A DNA stretch of 29,324 nt from Pseudomonadota bacterium (GCA_021811225.1 JAJZPJ010000006.1:1-29324), one strand, 5' to 3'; positions 16,131-23,239 are shown, numbered from the stretch's first letter. Notes: generated from the letters alone by a model not told the origin. Program-made: numbers and translations.

Positions 16131-16199
16131 TCAGATCAGCTGGGTAATGTCTTCGGCCAAGCTGCCGGCCGCACCCACGTTCTTGCCACATGCTTCCAT
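16131..16199 (-). CDS. Candidate 22-residue small ORF
   Basis: A short frame encodes MEACGKNVGAAGSLAEDITQ plus LI. GAGGGGG lies 6 bases ahead of the ATG, overlapping the end of the preceding gene's stop region. It fills the otherwise empty 106-bp gap between the Tat-like protein gene and the Q-like gene. It may be a leader or a true micro-protein. Support is the ribosome site and placement only. Confidence 0.35.
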   Translation of the reverse strand: MEACGKNVGAAGSLAEDITQLI

Positions 16200-16212
16200 A
16201 TCTACCCCCTCG

Positions 16213-16521
16213 TTATGCCCTTGCGGGCGAAATAGTTTCAAACAGCGCCAACTGCGTCGGCGCCCTCGACAGCGCACCGAATATCACCATTTCTCTGATC
16301 AACGCTATGCGCTCTCCGGCCTGGACCACCATCCACTCGGGTATCTCGTCGACGAGCGGATAGATAACGCCGTAAGGTCCGGCGAAATCGATACCAACCC
16401 ACTCAGGTTCCGGAAGCCTCGGCGCGATAATCTTTCGGACCGGCATCAAGATGCCCGAGCCGACTACGGCCGGCGCTACGCCGGCGGCGAGAATCGATTG
16501 CAGGAATCCGCGCCGGTTCAT
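16213..16521 (-). CDS. Phage protein with Tat-like signal sequence (102 aa)
   Basis: The start at 16521 is chosen because its ATG overlaps the upstream stop (ATGA). The N-terminus is MNRRGFLQSILAAGVAPAVV: a twin-arginine motif RRGFLQ followed by a 15-residue apolar Ala/Val/Gly stretch, matching the Tat export consensus (S/T)RRxFLK closely. The remaining 75 residues are soluble (EWVGIDFAGPYGVIYPLVDE) with no cofactor or catalytic motif. Tat export of a phage early-operon protein would be unusual; it might alter the envelope or exclude other phages. The alternative is a cytoplasmic protein with a membrane-anchored helix. It precedes the late regulator. Confidence 0.7.
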   Translation of the reverse strand: MNRRGFLQSILAAGVAPAVVGSGILMPVRKIIAPRLPEPEWVGIDFAGPYGVIYPLVDEIPEWMVVQAGERIALIREMVIFGALSRAPTQLALFETISPARA

Positions 16522-16976
16522 GGCAACTCCCTCACCTGGATGCCGTGGCACGCCTGCATCAATTTCTTCGTCCTGCGCCAAGCCGCGAGCATCTTGGTGT
16601 GATCGGATTTCACATCGGCGACGACGCGACGGAACACGCCATCCGGGCCCTTTTCGTCGAACACCATATCCGCGGTGTAAATGCCGACATGCTCGCCGCC
16701 GCCTGCGAACAGGCTGAACTTAACCTGGCGCCGCAGCCCGGCGATCTCCCCCGCCTTCTGGCGCAGCTGGTGGATCTGCCATTGCTCGGCCTCGAGCTTG
16801 GAGTCGAATACCTCGCCGTCGACCGTCGTCTTCACGGCCTTGTATTTCGTCGGCTTCTTCAGGTCGATTGCCTGCAGACTGTCGTGGCCGCGCACCAGGC
16901 GGCCGGCGCCAACGCGCGCGATGCGGTTCTCCGCTTTCTTCAGATCGGCCTCGGATAGGCGGAGCATGGCGCTCAT
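16518..16976 (-). CDS. DUF1064-family putative endonuclease (phage resolvase-like)
   Basis: A 152-residue protein matching DUF1064, a nuclease-like family of phage junction-resolving type proteins. The block KYKAVKTTVDGEVFDSKLEA followed by EQWQIHQLRQK (about 44-74) contains the family's conserved Asp-Ser-Lys-x-Glu. The later parts are FSLFAGGGEHVGIYTADMVF (about 88-107) and VVADVKSDHTKML (about 118-130). Asp-Glu-x-Lys-type residues in GIYTADM and VVADVKS would complete a PD-(D/E)xK active site. The final helix ends with CHGIQVRELP. It is joined by ATGA to both neighbours. DNA branch resolution before packaging is the likely role. Confidence 0.8.
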   Translation of the reverse strand: MSAMLRLSEADLKKAENRIARVGAGRLVRGHDSLQAIDLKKPTKYKAVKTTVDGEVFDSKLEAEQWQIHQLRQKAGEIAGLRRQVKFSLFAGGGEHVGIYTADMVFDEKGPDGVFRRVVADVKSDHTKMLAAWRRTKKLMQACHGIQVRELP

Positions 16977-17179
16977 ATCAAGTTCCTGCGTTCCAATTCG
17001 GCTATTTCGTCTTGAACCTTGTTGCTTCTCATCGTGCAGACGTTGCCAACTGTGTCGCGGTCCGGCGGTGTTTCGTAGATCATGTCCCGAAGGCCGTGCA
17101 TATAGCCTTTAAGAGGGCTCTCGCCGTGGACTTTGACAAGATGCTGGTGCAGCCAGATCAGGCGCTCTCGGTCGGTCAT
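16973..17179 (-). CDS. Small hypothetical phage protein (68 aa)
   Basis: GAGGAAG lies about 5 bases ahead of the ATG at 17179 and the stop overlaps the DUF1064 start (ATGA). The sequence is helical and charged (MTDRERLIWLHQHLVKVHGE; VQDEIAELERRNLI). No family or motif is recognised. The operon position and clear ribosome site support expression. Confidence 0.65.
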   Translation of the reverse strand: MTDRERLIWLHQHLVKVHGESPLKGYMHGLRDMIYETPPDRDTVGNVCTMRSNKVQDEIAELERRNLI

Positions 17180-17247
17180 GTCTTCCTCGCCTTCCGCGCG
17201 GTTTTCGGCTTCGCCGCGGTGCCGTTGCCCCCAGGCTTGCGGGGCGG

Positions 17248-17523
17248 TTAGGCGGGTTGGGCTTTGCGGTGGTCCCGCTCAGTCGACGTAGCTTTCGCCT
17301 TCAAAACGTCGCGCCCTTCCCTCGATGTATTCTTTACCGGCCTTTCACCGGCCCGCGCAGTAATACGAGAACTCGAACAGTCGCGGCTGCGTCCCCGCGT
17401 GCGTTCTCCGCCTTGCGGCGCTTTGCCTTCGTCGGCGTTGGTGTTCTTTCCGAAATCGTGCGGCTCGCGCTGCCAGTGCGGCTTGTTGCACAGTCTGCAC
17501 AGCGGTGCGTCGATCGCGCTCAT
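17248..17523 (-). CDS. Small protein with N-terminal CxxC zinc motif (91 aa)
   Basis: The start overlaps the methyltransferase stop (ATGA). The N-terminus LCRLCNKPHWQREPHDFG has a CxxC followed by His-Trp and Glu-Pro-His, a knuckle seen in many short phage proteins. The remainder is highly polar, with clusters of Arg, Lys and Ser, and looks disordered. Nucleic-acid contact is possible. No named family. Confidence 0.6.
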   Translation of the reverse strand: MSAIDAPLCRLCNKPHWQREPHDFGKNTNADEGKAPQGGERTRGRSRDCSSSRITARAGERPVKNTSREGRDVLKAKATSTERDHRKAQPA

Positions 17524-18722
17524 GTCGTAACCTCGGCGAACAACGGTGCATCAGCATGAATACGAACACGCGCGATCTCGCAATACTCTGCATCGATCTC
17601 AATCCCAATGAAATTGAATCCCTCGCGTATTGCGCCGCGTCCGGTGCTGCCGCTGCCCATGAACGGGTCCAGCACCGTCCCGCCTTTTGGTGTAACAAGC
17701 CTGCAGAGGTAGCGCATCAGGTCGGTTGGCTTGACGGTCGGGTGATGGTTCTGCGCTTGCCGATTCGTGTTTTCGCTTTGGAATGTTCCGGGTGACTGCT
17801 CACCGCTCGACCAATTCAGCGGCTTGGTCGCCATTCCTTGCAGCCCCTCGTTGCGATCTTCGCGGCTCGCCTTGGCGCAGTAAAAGAAACGGGCTGCGCT
17901 CCCCAATCCGTCACCGGGGAAAGACCCGCCGCCGCGCGCATATTCGCCGTAGGTATTTTTCGCGGGCCTGCTCGGTTCTGTTCCGCGAACGGGCGCGAAC
18001 GCACCAGCGTTATCAGGAAAACACGCCAGTACTTCGTCGCTGCCGTCGTGGATCAGGTTGGCGGGCCAGCGACCGGCAGCCGCGCTACCACCCCCCATCT
18101 TCATGTCGGTCGCGCCGCGCTCATCATTCGATCGCGTTCCATCGTGACCACGATCACCGCTGCAGTTCCGCGCATAACTGTCGTCATTGATCTCAACGCG
18201 GCAGTCGTCAATGTTCAGCGCGCCCGTACCATGCGCCTCGACGTTTGCGGAGACGGTTCCGATCAGTGACTTACGCGCCATCACGATAGGTTCCCACGCA
18301 GGCTTTAAGGCGGTGCCCCCCCACGCGCCGTTATGAGACTTGGGAAAGCCGGAACCGAAGGCCCAGCCGATTTGGTCGCGGATCTCAAAGCCCGCGTCCT
18401 CGATCGCGCAGGCGAGGCGGTGATAGGTGCGCGTGCCGCCAAATGCCAGTAAGTAAGCGCCCGGCTTGAGAACGCGCAGGACTTCGGCCCACAGCGCAGG
18501 ATTGTGCGCGACGTCGCCGCCGTCCCACTTCATACCCATAAAGCCGGTCCCGATGCGCGCTCTGCCGGCAGGGGAGTTCTCATTCAATGAAGCAGTACCG
18601 CTGCCGCCTTTCTTTCCAGTCGTCAGGTGGTACGGCGGATCAGTTACGCAGGCGTCAACGCTCGCGTCCTGCAGCGTGCGCAGCTGCTCGATCGCGTCGC
18701 CCTGCAGGATGCGCACGCTCAT
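17520..18722 (-). CDS. DNA methyltransferase, N4-cytosine/N6-adenine class (beta order)
   Basis: A 400-residue enzyme. The start at 18722 overlaps the upstream stop (ATGA). Catalytic motif IV DPPYHL lies at residues 28-33 near the N-terminus, and the AdoMet-binding motif I DPFMGSGSTGRGAI lies near residue 352 at the C-terminus. This order, with the target-recognition region between, defines the beta class. Residues 80-130 carry the WAEVLRVLKPGAYLLAFGGT block typical of these phage and restriction-modification enzymes. The specificity cannot be read from sequence. No restriction partner is recognised; its immediate upstream neighbour is a Ref-like HNH nuclease. Protection from host restriction or regulation of phage DNA is the likely role. 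Confidence 0.93.
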   Translation of the reverse strand: MSVRILQGDAIEQLRTLQDASVDACVTDPPYHLTTGKKGGSGTASLNENSPAGRARIGTGFMGMKWDGGDVAHNPALWAEVLRVLKPGAYLLAFGGTRTYHRLACAIEDAGFEIRDQIGWAFGSGFPKSHNGAWGGTALKPAWEPIVMARKSLIGTVSANVEAHGTGALNIDDCRVEINDDSYARNCSGDRGHDGTRSNDERGATDMKMGGGSAAAGRWPANLIHDGSDEVLACFPDNAGAFAPVRGTEPSRPAKNTYGEYARGGGSFPGDGLGSAARFFYCAKASREDRNEGLQGMATKPLNWSSGEQSPGTFQSENTNRQAQNHHPTVKPTDLMRYLCRLVTPKGGTVLDPFMGSGSTGRGAIREGFNFIGIEIDAEYCEIARVRIHADAPLFAEVTT

Positions 18723-19027
18723 GCCGCAAGCCTCGCGCGCCGCTCGGCGACGAGCTGGTTCTGCCTTTCCAGCAAGCTCTCCTCGCTGCCGTACTCCAGC
18801 ACAAAGGCGACGCGCGTCGGATGGCGCGCGATCTTGCCCGATCCCTTCGGCGGATTTTGGTGGTGGCCTGGGTCGCATAAGCCGAGCACCTTCATTTCCC
18901 CGATCCGGCTGCCACCGGAAAGCATGTGGTGGATCGCGCACGGCGTTCCCGGGTAGCCGGCGTCATAGCACACGACGCAGCCGATCTCTCGGACGTCGGC
19001 CTGATAGGCGGCTTCGTCTTTGGTCAT
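18719..19027 (-). CDS. Ref-like HNH nuclease (RecA-dependent nuclease family)
   Basis: A 102-residue protein. The start at 19027 overlaps the upstream stop (ATGA). The stretch IGCVVCYDAGYPGTPCAIHH then MLSGGSRIGEMKVLGLCDPG (about 15-54), followed by HHQNPP, and the spacing of Cys-17, Cys-20, His-33/His-34, Cys-51, His-55/His-56 and His-69 match the HNH module of the P1 Ref family. Ref cuts DNA in D-loops formed by RecA. The Ref N-terminal basic extension is absent, so this is a core-only version. It overlaps the methyltransferase gene and may work with it or in recombination. Confidence 0.75.
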   Translation of the reverse strand: MTKDEAAYQADVREIGCVVCYDAGYPGTPCAIHHMLSGGSRIGEMKVLGLCDPGHHQNPPKGSGKIARHPTRVAFVLEYGSEESLLERQNQLVAERRARLAA

Positions 19028-19497
19028 GTGAACGCCATCGTCTGCTCGACCAGGCTGCGCAGCTGGGCCTCGGTGTAGCCCTTGTCGGCCAGAATCTTCT
19101 GCAGCACGACGTCGATCGTCGCCGAGTACAGCTTCTCGAATACCTCCTCGGTCATGTTCGCCCAGGCGATCGAATCGGCCTCCAGGTGCACGCCGCCGTT
19201 GATGTCGGCGACCGGATGGCAGTAGCCGGCGAGAATGGTGAGATCCTTGCGGAACCGCTCGAAGGCCGGCAACACGCGCTGGCCCTTGTAGAGCGGCATT
19301 TCCTCGGTTTCGGACCACTGATCAAAGGCGAACTTGGCGAGCGCCCACCACTTTTTGAAGAACGGCCAGCTGCGCATTTCCCGGATGTCGCAGCGCATGA
19401 CGGCGCCGGCCTTGTAGCGGCGCAGACGATCGCCGGCGTCCTCGTCGAACGGGATCATCGCGCCCGTTGCGGTCTTTGTGAGCAGGATTTCAGGCAT
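19024..19497 (-). CDS. DUF1367 family phage protein (NinX-region type)
   Basis: A 157-residue protein. The start at 19497 is chosen for GGGAG about 8 bases upstream and an 8-bp overlap with the preceding gene. It matches DUF1367, known from lambdoid nin regions: MRSWPFFKKWWALAKFAFDQ (about 42-61), RFRKDLTILAGYCHP and the SIAWANMTEEVFEKLYSATI block. The role of the family is not settled; it is linked to recombination and nin-region functions. It is followed by the Ref-like nuclease gene with an ATGA overlap. Confidence 0.8.
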   Translation of the reverse strand: MPEILLTKTATGAMIPFDEDAGDRLRRYKAGAVMRCDIREMRSWPFFKKWWALAKFAFDQWSETEEMPLYKGQRVLPAFERFRKDLTILAGYCHPVADINGGVHLEADSIAWANMTEEVFEKLYSATIDVVLQKILADKGYTEAQLRSLVEQTMAFT

Positions 19498-20311
19498 TGG
19501 GAAACTCCCGCACGCGCAAATCGTCGACCCACTCAGCCGGATCGGCGCCGGCACGATCCTCGACCAGCCTCAAGTGCGGAAATCCAGACTCGAACGGATT
19601 GCTGCCGATCTGCTTGATAAATACGGGTACCCCTGCCGCGCGACATTGCCAGATGGTCGAGCGAGCCCAATCAACAGCGAACGGCCGCGCCTTGCTTCCG
19701 GCCTGGTCGCTTTCGCCGCCGACGATGATCCATTCCACATGACGCGGAAAGAATCCAAGCGTTTTTACGCTCATCCACTCTCGCCAATCCACCGGCCCCA
19801 GCGCCGGCTCGTAGCTGATGCCGTTCTTGCACGGCAGCGCCAGCAGCTTCGGAATGTCGCGGTCGGCTTCCTCCTGGTTGACGACGGTGATCAGGATCCG
19901 GACGTTATCCGGCACATAGACAAATCCTCCATCAAACCGCGGCAGCATCTTCGCTACGTTCCCAATCCGCTTCGTCACCAGCAGCCAGGATAGGTGCGGC
20001 GTCGCGTTGATCAGTTTCCACAGATCAGTGCGCCATTCGTCCGGCGCTTCGTTGTCGAACACATCGGCCAGCGAGGCGCAGAACACGCGCCATGGCTCGC
20101 CGGACTTCGCGGCCTTCCTGTTCCAGGTTAAGGGCTGCTTCCAGTAGGCCTCACCGGTACGAATGCGCGGAACGCCCTGCTTGTATTCCAGCCCAAACCT
20201 GCGCCCCATTGCCGCCGCATAGCAGCCATCGCACCCCGGGCCGATCGGTGTGCAAATTCGCCACGGATTGAACGTCGAATCGGTCCAAGCAATTTTGCTG
20301 CTCTCACTCAC
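19490..20311 (-). CDS. DUF5131 (phage Gp37/Gp68) family protein with three-Cys motif
   Basis: A 273-residue protein with a GTG start at 20311 overlapping the upstream stop. It opens with IAWTDSTFNPWRICTPIGPG then CDGCYAAAMGRRF, giving Cys-20, Cys-27 and Cys-30, the three-Cys motif that names the Gp37/Gp68 family. The later parts, VFCASLADVFDNEAP (about 76-90), HLSWLLVTKRIGN and VEWIIVGGESDQAGSKARPF, match DUF5131. The cysteine cluster resembles an iron-sulphur or radical-SAM-like site, but the reaction is unknown. These proteins are often encoded beside a partner called TcmP; no partner is seen here. Confidence 0.88.
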   Translation of the reverse strand: MSESSKIAWTDSTFNPWRICTPIGPGCDGCYAAAMGRRFGLEYKQGVPRIRTGEAYWKQPLTWNRKAAKSGEPWRVFCASLADVFDNEAPDEWRTDLWKLINATPHLSWLLVTKRIGNVAKMLPRFDGGFVYVPDNVRILITVVNQEEADRDIPKLLALPCKNGISYEPALGPVDWREWMSVKTLGFFPRHVEWIIVGGESDQAGSKARPFAVDWARSTIWQCRAAGVPVFIKQIGSNPFESGFPHLRLVEDRAGADPAEWVDDLRVREFPNA

Positions 20312-20658
20312 GGCGAAACCTCCAGCGCGCTCACCCTCGGCGGCCGGCCGCGGCGCTTTTTCTCCGGCTCCGGTGTCTCGCCGACATGCGCGAAATAATG
20401 ATCAGTCAGCAGCTCGCGCGCGTAGTCGGGGTTTAACCCGAACAGGCCGCAGTAAAGGCCGAATTCAGGATGAAAGTCTTCACAAATCCAGCGCCGCGCG
20501 CGCGATTGTTCCCTGGAGCGTGACATTGCATCCTTCACTGCCGTCGAGATCACCGCAAAGAGCAGTTCCCGCCCTGGGCATTTGTCCGTCGTCATCGCGC
20601 GATACAGCACCTTGCAGAGCTGGTGAACCGTCGCGCGCCGCTTCTTCGGCTGGTTCAT
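20308..20658 (-). CDS. Hypothetical phage protein with C-terminal AT-hook (116 aa)
   Basis: The start overlaps the upstream stop (ATGA at 20655-20658). The N-terminal part is helical and basic. The C-terminal tail contains KKRRGRPPRVS, a good match to the AT-hook core GRP flanked by basic residues, which would bind the minor groove of AT-rich DNA. The middle part, ICEDFHPEFGLYCGLFGLNP followed by DYARELLTDHYFAH, has a compact aromatic region but no known catalytic site. The operon context is DNA metabolism. The product is probably a DNA-binding accessory. Confidence 0.65.
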   Translation of the reverse strand: MNQPKKRRATVHQLCKVLYRAMTTDKCPGRELLFAVISTAVKDAMSRSREQSRARRWICEDFHPEFGLYCGLFGLNPDYARELLTDHYFAHVGETPEPEKKRRGRPPRVSALEVSP

Positions 20659-21005
20659 GCCGCGCGCTCGACGTACACCAGGCTTTCGTAGACCGGGACC
20701 GGGTTGTTGTGCCGGTTCGGGTCCGCCTCGTAGCGCAGCTTGCAGATAACGCGATCGCGCTGCGCCTTCGTGAACACGGCGCCCCAAGATTTCTTTGTCG
20801 GCGGCGACGGGAACGCAGCATCCAGATCCGCGGCCTTCGTGACCATCCATCCGGAGAACACGCGATTTTGTTGCGCGTACCGCTGCAGGTAGTTCGTCGC
20901 CTGGTCGCCCCAGTCGCTCACGACGTTGTTGGCGTGATCGAGCGCCTGCGCCATGCCGGCGTCGCGCGCATCCCGGCCCTGCTCCATTGCGGTGTCGAGT
21001 GTCAT
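20655..21005 (-). CDS. Small winged-helix-like phage protein (116 aa)
   Basis: The start overlaps the upstream stop (ATGA). Residues about 60-95 (the TKKSWGAVFTKAQRDRVICK stretch) resemble a conserved segment of phage replication-linked proteins with a [A/S]WG(A/S)V core preceded by a Pro-rich PSPPT turn. The N-terminus is an acidic helix region (ARDAGMAQALDHANNVVSDW). It lies downstream of the initiator-like gene. DNA contact during replication is a guess based on these features. Confidence 0.55.
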   Translation of the reverse strand: MTLDTAMEQGRDARDAGMAQALDHANNVVSDWGDQATNYLQRYAQQNRVFSGWMVTKAADLDAAFPSPPTKKSWGAVFTKAQRDRVICKLRYEADPNRHNNPVPVYESLVYVERAA

Positions 21006-21178
21006 GTCTTGATCTCCCTCGCGGTAACCACGGTGAATTGCAGCGGCGGCAGCCGCACGGTGACGTTGCGGCCGTCGATCTTCTGGACTTCGAATCTGGG
21101 GTAGGTGACGAGTTTCGGACTGACGAGCTGGTAGGTGCGGCCGCCGTCATGCCAGATTTCCGGAGCATTCGCGCTCAT
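21002..21178 (-). CDS. Small hypothetical protein (58 aa)
   Basis: The ATG at 21178 overlaps the upstream stop (ATGA), so it is chosen over an in-frame ATG at 21205. The 58-residue product, MSANAPEIWHDGGRTYQLVS and so on, is strand-rich and begins with a short polar tail. A compact beta domain with RNVTVRLPPLQFTVV is suggested. No family recognised. Translational coupling on both sides supports it. Confidence 0.6.
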   Translation of the reverse strand: MSANAPEIWHDGGRTYQLVSPKLVTYPRFEVQKIDGRNVTVRLPPLQFTVVTAREIKT

Positions 21179-22122
21179 GGCTGCGCCTCGCCGTGCGCCA
21201 CCCATGGCCCGGATCCTGCGGCCTCAAACACGCGGGCCTTGTAATACGGAAATTGCTCGCCCGGGACCTTGTTCACATGAAGCTCTGAGCCTCTTTTTTC
21301 GATACCGGAGGATGTTTTCCACCAAGGGAGACTCTCTGGATTAACCGCACCTTTGGCGTCAGCGTCGCTCCAGTTCCAGGTCGCGTTGAATCCCTGCCAG
21401 CTGCGCCTTGCGCAAATCTGCACCGCCATGGCGACGGTGATTCCCGCTTTCCCTGCCTCACGCGCCAACTCGTCCAGCGCGGTTTGCGTCAGCGGCGCCC
21501 GCTTTTCCTTGCGCACGGTCAGCCAGTCGCGGGCCGCCTGCTCCTCGACTCCCATGGCAACCAGGGTTTCAATGCCGGGTTTTTTCTGCACTAATTTGGA
21601 CGGCGCCGCGGGCGCAGAATGCGCGCGCGCGTTACTCTTATTGGTCTTATCTGGTCTGGTCTGGTCTAGTGACGCACCAGCGTTACCACCCCGTAACGCT
21701 TTTTTGTTGTTGTTTCTGTACCGCTCCTGGCGCTTCTGGCCCTGCGCTTTTTTCTTGGCTTCTGTGCCGTTATGCTCATGAAATTCAGGGAGTTTTACCG
21801 CGTGCTCGTCAATCTCCTGAATCCAGTCTGCCGGCATCAATTCGCAGAACCCCGGTATGCCAATGTGGTCGTTTAGCTCCTCAATTCCGAGCGGCAAAAT
21901 GTCGTCATCACCAAGGTGTGTATCGGCCAAACTCCAGATGCGTGTCAGCGCGCCGCACACCAACGTCACAGCCGGTAACGCACTTGCGTTACTTTCAGTG
22001 AACTGCTCTTTTTCCGGTATTTCCTGATGATCGAACAGCATCCAGCGGGACTGAAGCGACCGCGCAATCCGCAGCACGCGCGGATCGGTAAGCAAGTCTT
22101 TCTCGAACTTGATCCAGGCCAC
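21175..22122 (-). CDS. Replication-initiator-like protein (O/DnaT-like, 315 aa)
   Basis: The start is a GTG at 22122 with GGGGGAG about 8-9 bases ahead; the open frame extends 33 codons upstream, but that stretch overlaps a small zinc-protein gene. The N-terminus AWIKFEKDLLTDPRVLRIAR is a common opening of phage replication proteins. Residues about 125-190 are an Asn/Lys/Arg linker (KKKAQGQKRQERYRNNNKKA), and the C-terminal half carries EEQAARDWLTVRKEKRAPLT and a QGFNATW...SGIEKRGSELHVNK block. Such Lys-rich, linker-joined proteins bind an origin and recruit helicase. No helicase or loader is seen nearby. A direct assignment is not possible from motifs alone. Confidence 0.55.
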   Translation of the reverse strand: MAWIKFEKDLLTDPRVLRIARSLQSRWMLFDHQEIPEKEQFTESNASALPAVTLVCGALTRIWSLADTHLGDDDILPLGIEELNDHIGIPGFCELMPADWIQEIDEHAVKLPEFHEHNGTEAKKKAQGQKRQERYRNNNKKALRGGNAGASLDQTRPDKTNKSNARAHSAPAAPSKLVQKKPGIETLVAMGVEEQAARDWLTVRKEKRAPLTQTALDELAREAGKAGITVAMAVQICARRSWQGFNATWNWSDADAKGAVNPESLPWWKTSSGIEKRGSELHVNKVPGEQFPYYKARVFEAAGSGPWVAHGEAQP

Positions 22123-22124
22123 AG

Positions 22125-22292
22125 CTATGCTCTCCCCCGTCTCTGCCGATCCAGCCGCCCGCACGCGCTGCAGCAATGATCGCGCTGCTGGTTCTTCTTC
22201 GGCTCGAATGGCCGGCGGCACAGTGGGCAGATTTTCATGTAGGCGCTGCGATCGACGCCGGGCCTGTTATTTTGTGTCGCCGCGGGCATCAT
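22125..22292 (-). CDS. Small zinc-ribbon protein (55 aa)
   Basis: A compact gene that is easily missed. The first ATG (22292) overlaps the upstream stop (ATGA), and an in-frame ATG follows directly. Cysteines are paired: ICPLCRRPFEPKKNQQRDHC then CSACGRLDRQR, i.e. C22xxC25 and C40/C41xxC44, a classic zinc-ribbon spacing, with basic residues between and after. It ends 2 bp before the GTG of the initiator-like gene. It may bind nucleic acid and could serve replication or transcription. Confidence 0.75.
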   Translation of the reverse strand: MMPAATQNNRPGVDRSAYMKICPLCRRPFEPKKNQQRDHCCSACGRLDRQRRGRA

Positions 22293-22582
22293 TTACTTTC
22301 TTCCCCCTTTCCAACAACGACATCGATGCGATCGGCGTATAGATTGATCATGTGTTCACGCCCATGAAGCCGCACGGTCACCAGATCGCGCACCCATTCG
22401 TTCTCGGTAAGGCCGGCCTTGGCCGCCGCTTGCTGCAGGAGCGCCTTTGTGTCAGCGGATACCTTGAACGGGCCGACGGGATCCGTCAGTTTTCCGATCG
22501 TGGATGTATTCCCGGTTCGCATAAACGCCGTTCCAGCAATGCCCTCGTGCCCGCCTCCTGCTGCCGTAGCGTTCTCTGCCAA
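22289..22582 (-). CDS. Small DNA-binding-like protein (97 aa), TTG start
   Basis: The start is a TTG at 22582 with AAAGGAGAG 5 bases upstream, a strong ribosome site; an in-frame ATG 20 codons later is possible. The C-terminal 55 residues, KVSADTKALLQQAAAKAGLT then ENEWVRDLVTVRLHGREHMI, read like a ribbon-helix-helix-type unit (strand followed by two helices), and the N-terminus is low-complexity. It overlaps the zinc-ribbon gene. It is a candidate regulator in the early-left operon, not proved. Confidence 0.55.
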   Translation of the reverse strand: MAENATAAGGGHEGIAGTAFMRTGNTSTIGKLTDPVGPFKVSADTKALLQQAAAKAGLTENEWVRDLVTVRLHGREHMINLYADRIDVVVGKGEESK

Positions 22583-22629
22583 GGCCTCTCCTTTCTATGC
22601 TTTTGCGTGCCTCTAGGTCTTTTCTTGGG

Positions 22630-23031
22630 TCATGCGGAACGTCCCCATAGATCGGGCCGAAGGTCGGAGCGGTTTATCTTTCCATCGGTGACGCGCTCGA
22701 TATGAGAACACCAGCGTTCGAATTGTTCGATACACCACTCCGGCGCGAGCGGGGAAACCCACCATCTATCGGCGGCAGCTTTCAGCCGGGCGAACAATTC
22801 ACCATCACGCCATTTCCGAGGAATAGCTTTTCCGCGGCGCGCATTGCATCCACGGCAGACCGGCTCGACGACAAGCGGCTCGTTGTAGTCTCGGTGATCG
22901 TATTCGGTGGCGCTCTTTCCGCAGTCAGCGCAGGAAAATTCGCGCGGGCGTTTGAGTTTGCCTTTCCGAATGGCCTTCGCTACCTCACCACGGCAGAAAG
23001 CGCCACCGGAGATTACGCTCTGAGCATCCAT
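22630..23031 (-). CDS. HNH-like zinc-binding protein (133 aa)
   Basis: Residues 33-72 carry SCADCGKSATEYDHRDYNEP then LVVEPVCRGCNARRGKAIPR: two CxxC knuckles around a DHR-x-Y segment, a known pattern in phage HNH-like proteins. The His of YDHRDY and the Asn/Arg of CNARRG could form a degraded HNH centre, so nuclease activity is uncertain. The C-terminal half is helical with several Trp residues. The start abuts the stop of the HTH gene directly, so both are on one message from PL. Confidence 0.7.
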   Translation of the reverse strand: MDAQSVISGGAFCRGEVAKAIRKGKLKRPREFSCADCGKSATEYDHRDYNEPLVVEPVCRGCNARRGKAIPRKWRDGELFARLKAAADRWWVSPLAPEWCIEQFERWCSHIERVTDGKINRSDLRPDLWGRSA

Positions 23032-23232
23032 CTACGCGCGCCCGGCTGGTCGTTTGGACCGAAAAAACGCCGCCAGCTTCTCGATGTGGCTGACGCCGGG
23101 ATCCTCGATCTCTTTGCGGGCGATCTTTTCTACGGTACGTTTGTTGACGCCGGAGCCGTCCGCGATTTCCTGATAGGTAAGCCCAGAACCGCTGATCTGG
23201 GCTATGACATAACTGTGAATTGATGTGTCCAT
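23032..23232 (-). CDS. Cro-like HTH regulator, first gene of the left operon (66 aa)
   Basis: A 66-residue protein with a helix-turn-helix at about 19-42 (LTYQEIADGSGVNKRTVEKI). The size and place fit a Cro-type protein. The start at 23232 is chosen because the -10 box of promoter PL ends 7 bases upstream, which puts transcription start at or near the ATG; hence the message should be leaderless or nearly so, and an ATG at 23268 would lie upstream of the promoter. A 16-bp operator fills the promoter spacer directly ahead. It may bind that operator or the other class; that is not known. Confidence 0.75.
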   Translation of the reverse strand: MDTSIHSYVIAQISGSGLTYQEIADGSGVNKRTVEKIARKEIEDPGVSHIEKLAAFFRSKRPAGRA

Positions 23233-23239
23233 GACGCGC

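Noticed and set aside
17180..17247. Gap between the 68-residue and 91-residue genes as a hidden gene
   Set aside because: Only 68 bases; no start with a ribosome site and no conserved-looking frame.
18466..19617. Plus-strand 383-residue frame opposite methyltransferase and Ref-like genes
   Set aside because: Antisense to three supported genes and composed of shadow-type Arg/Ser/Pro runs.
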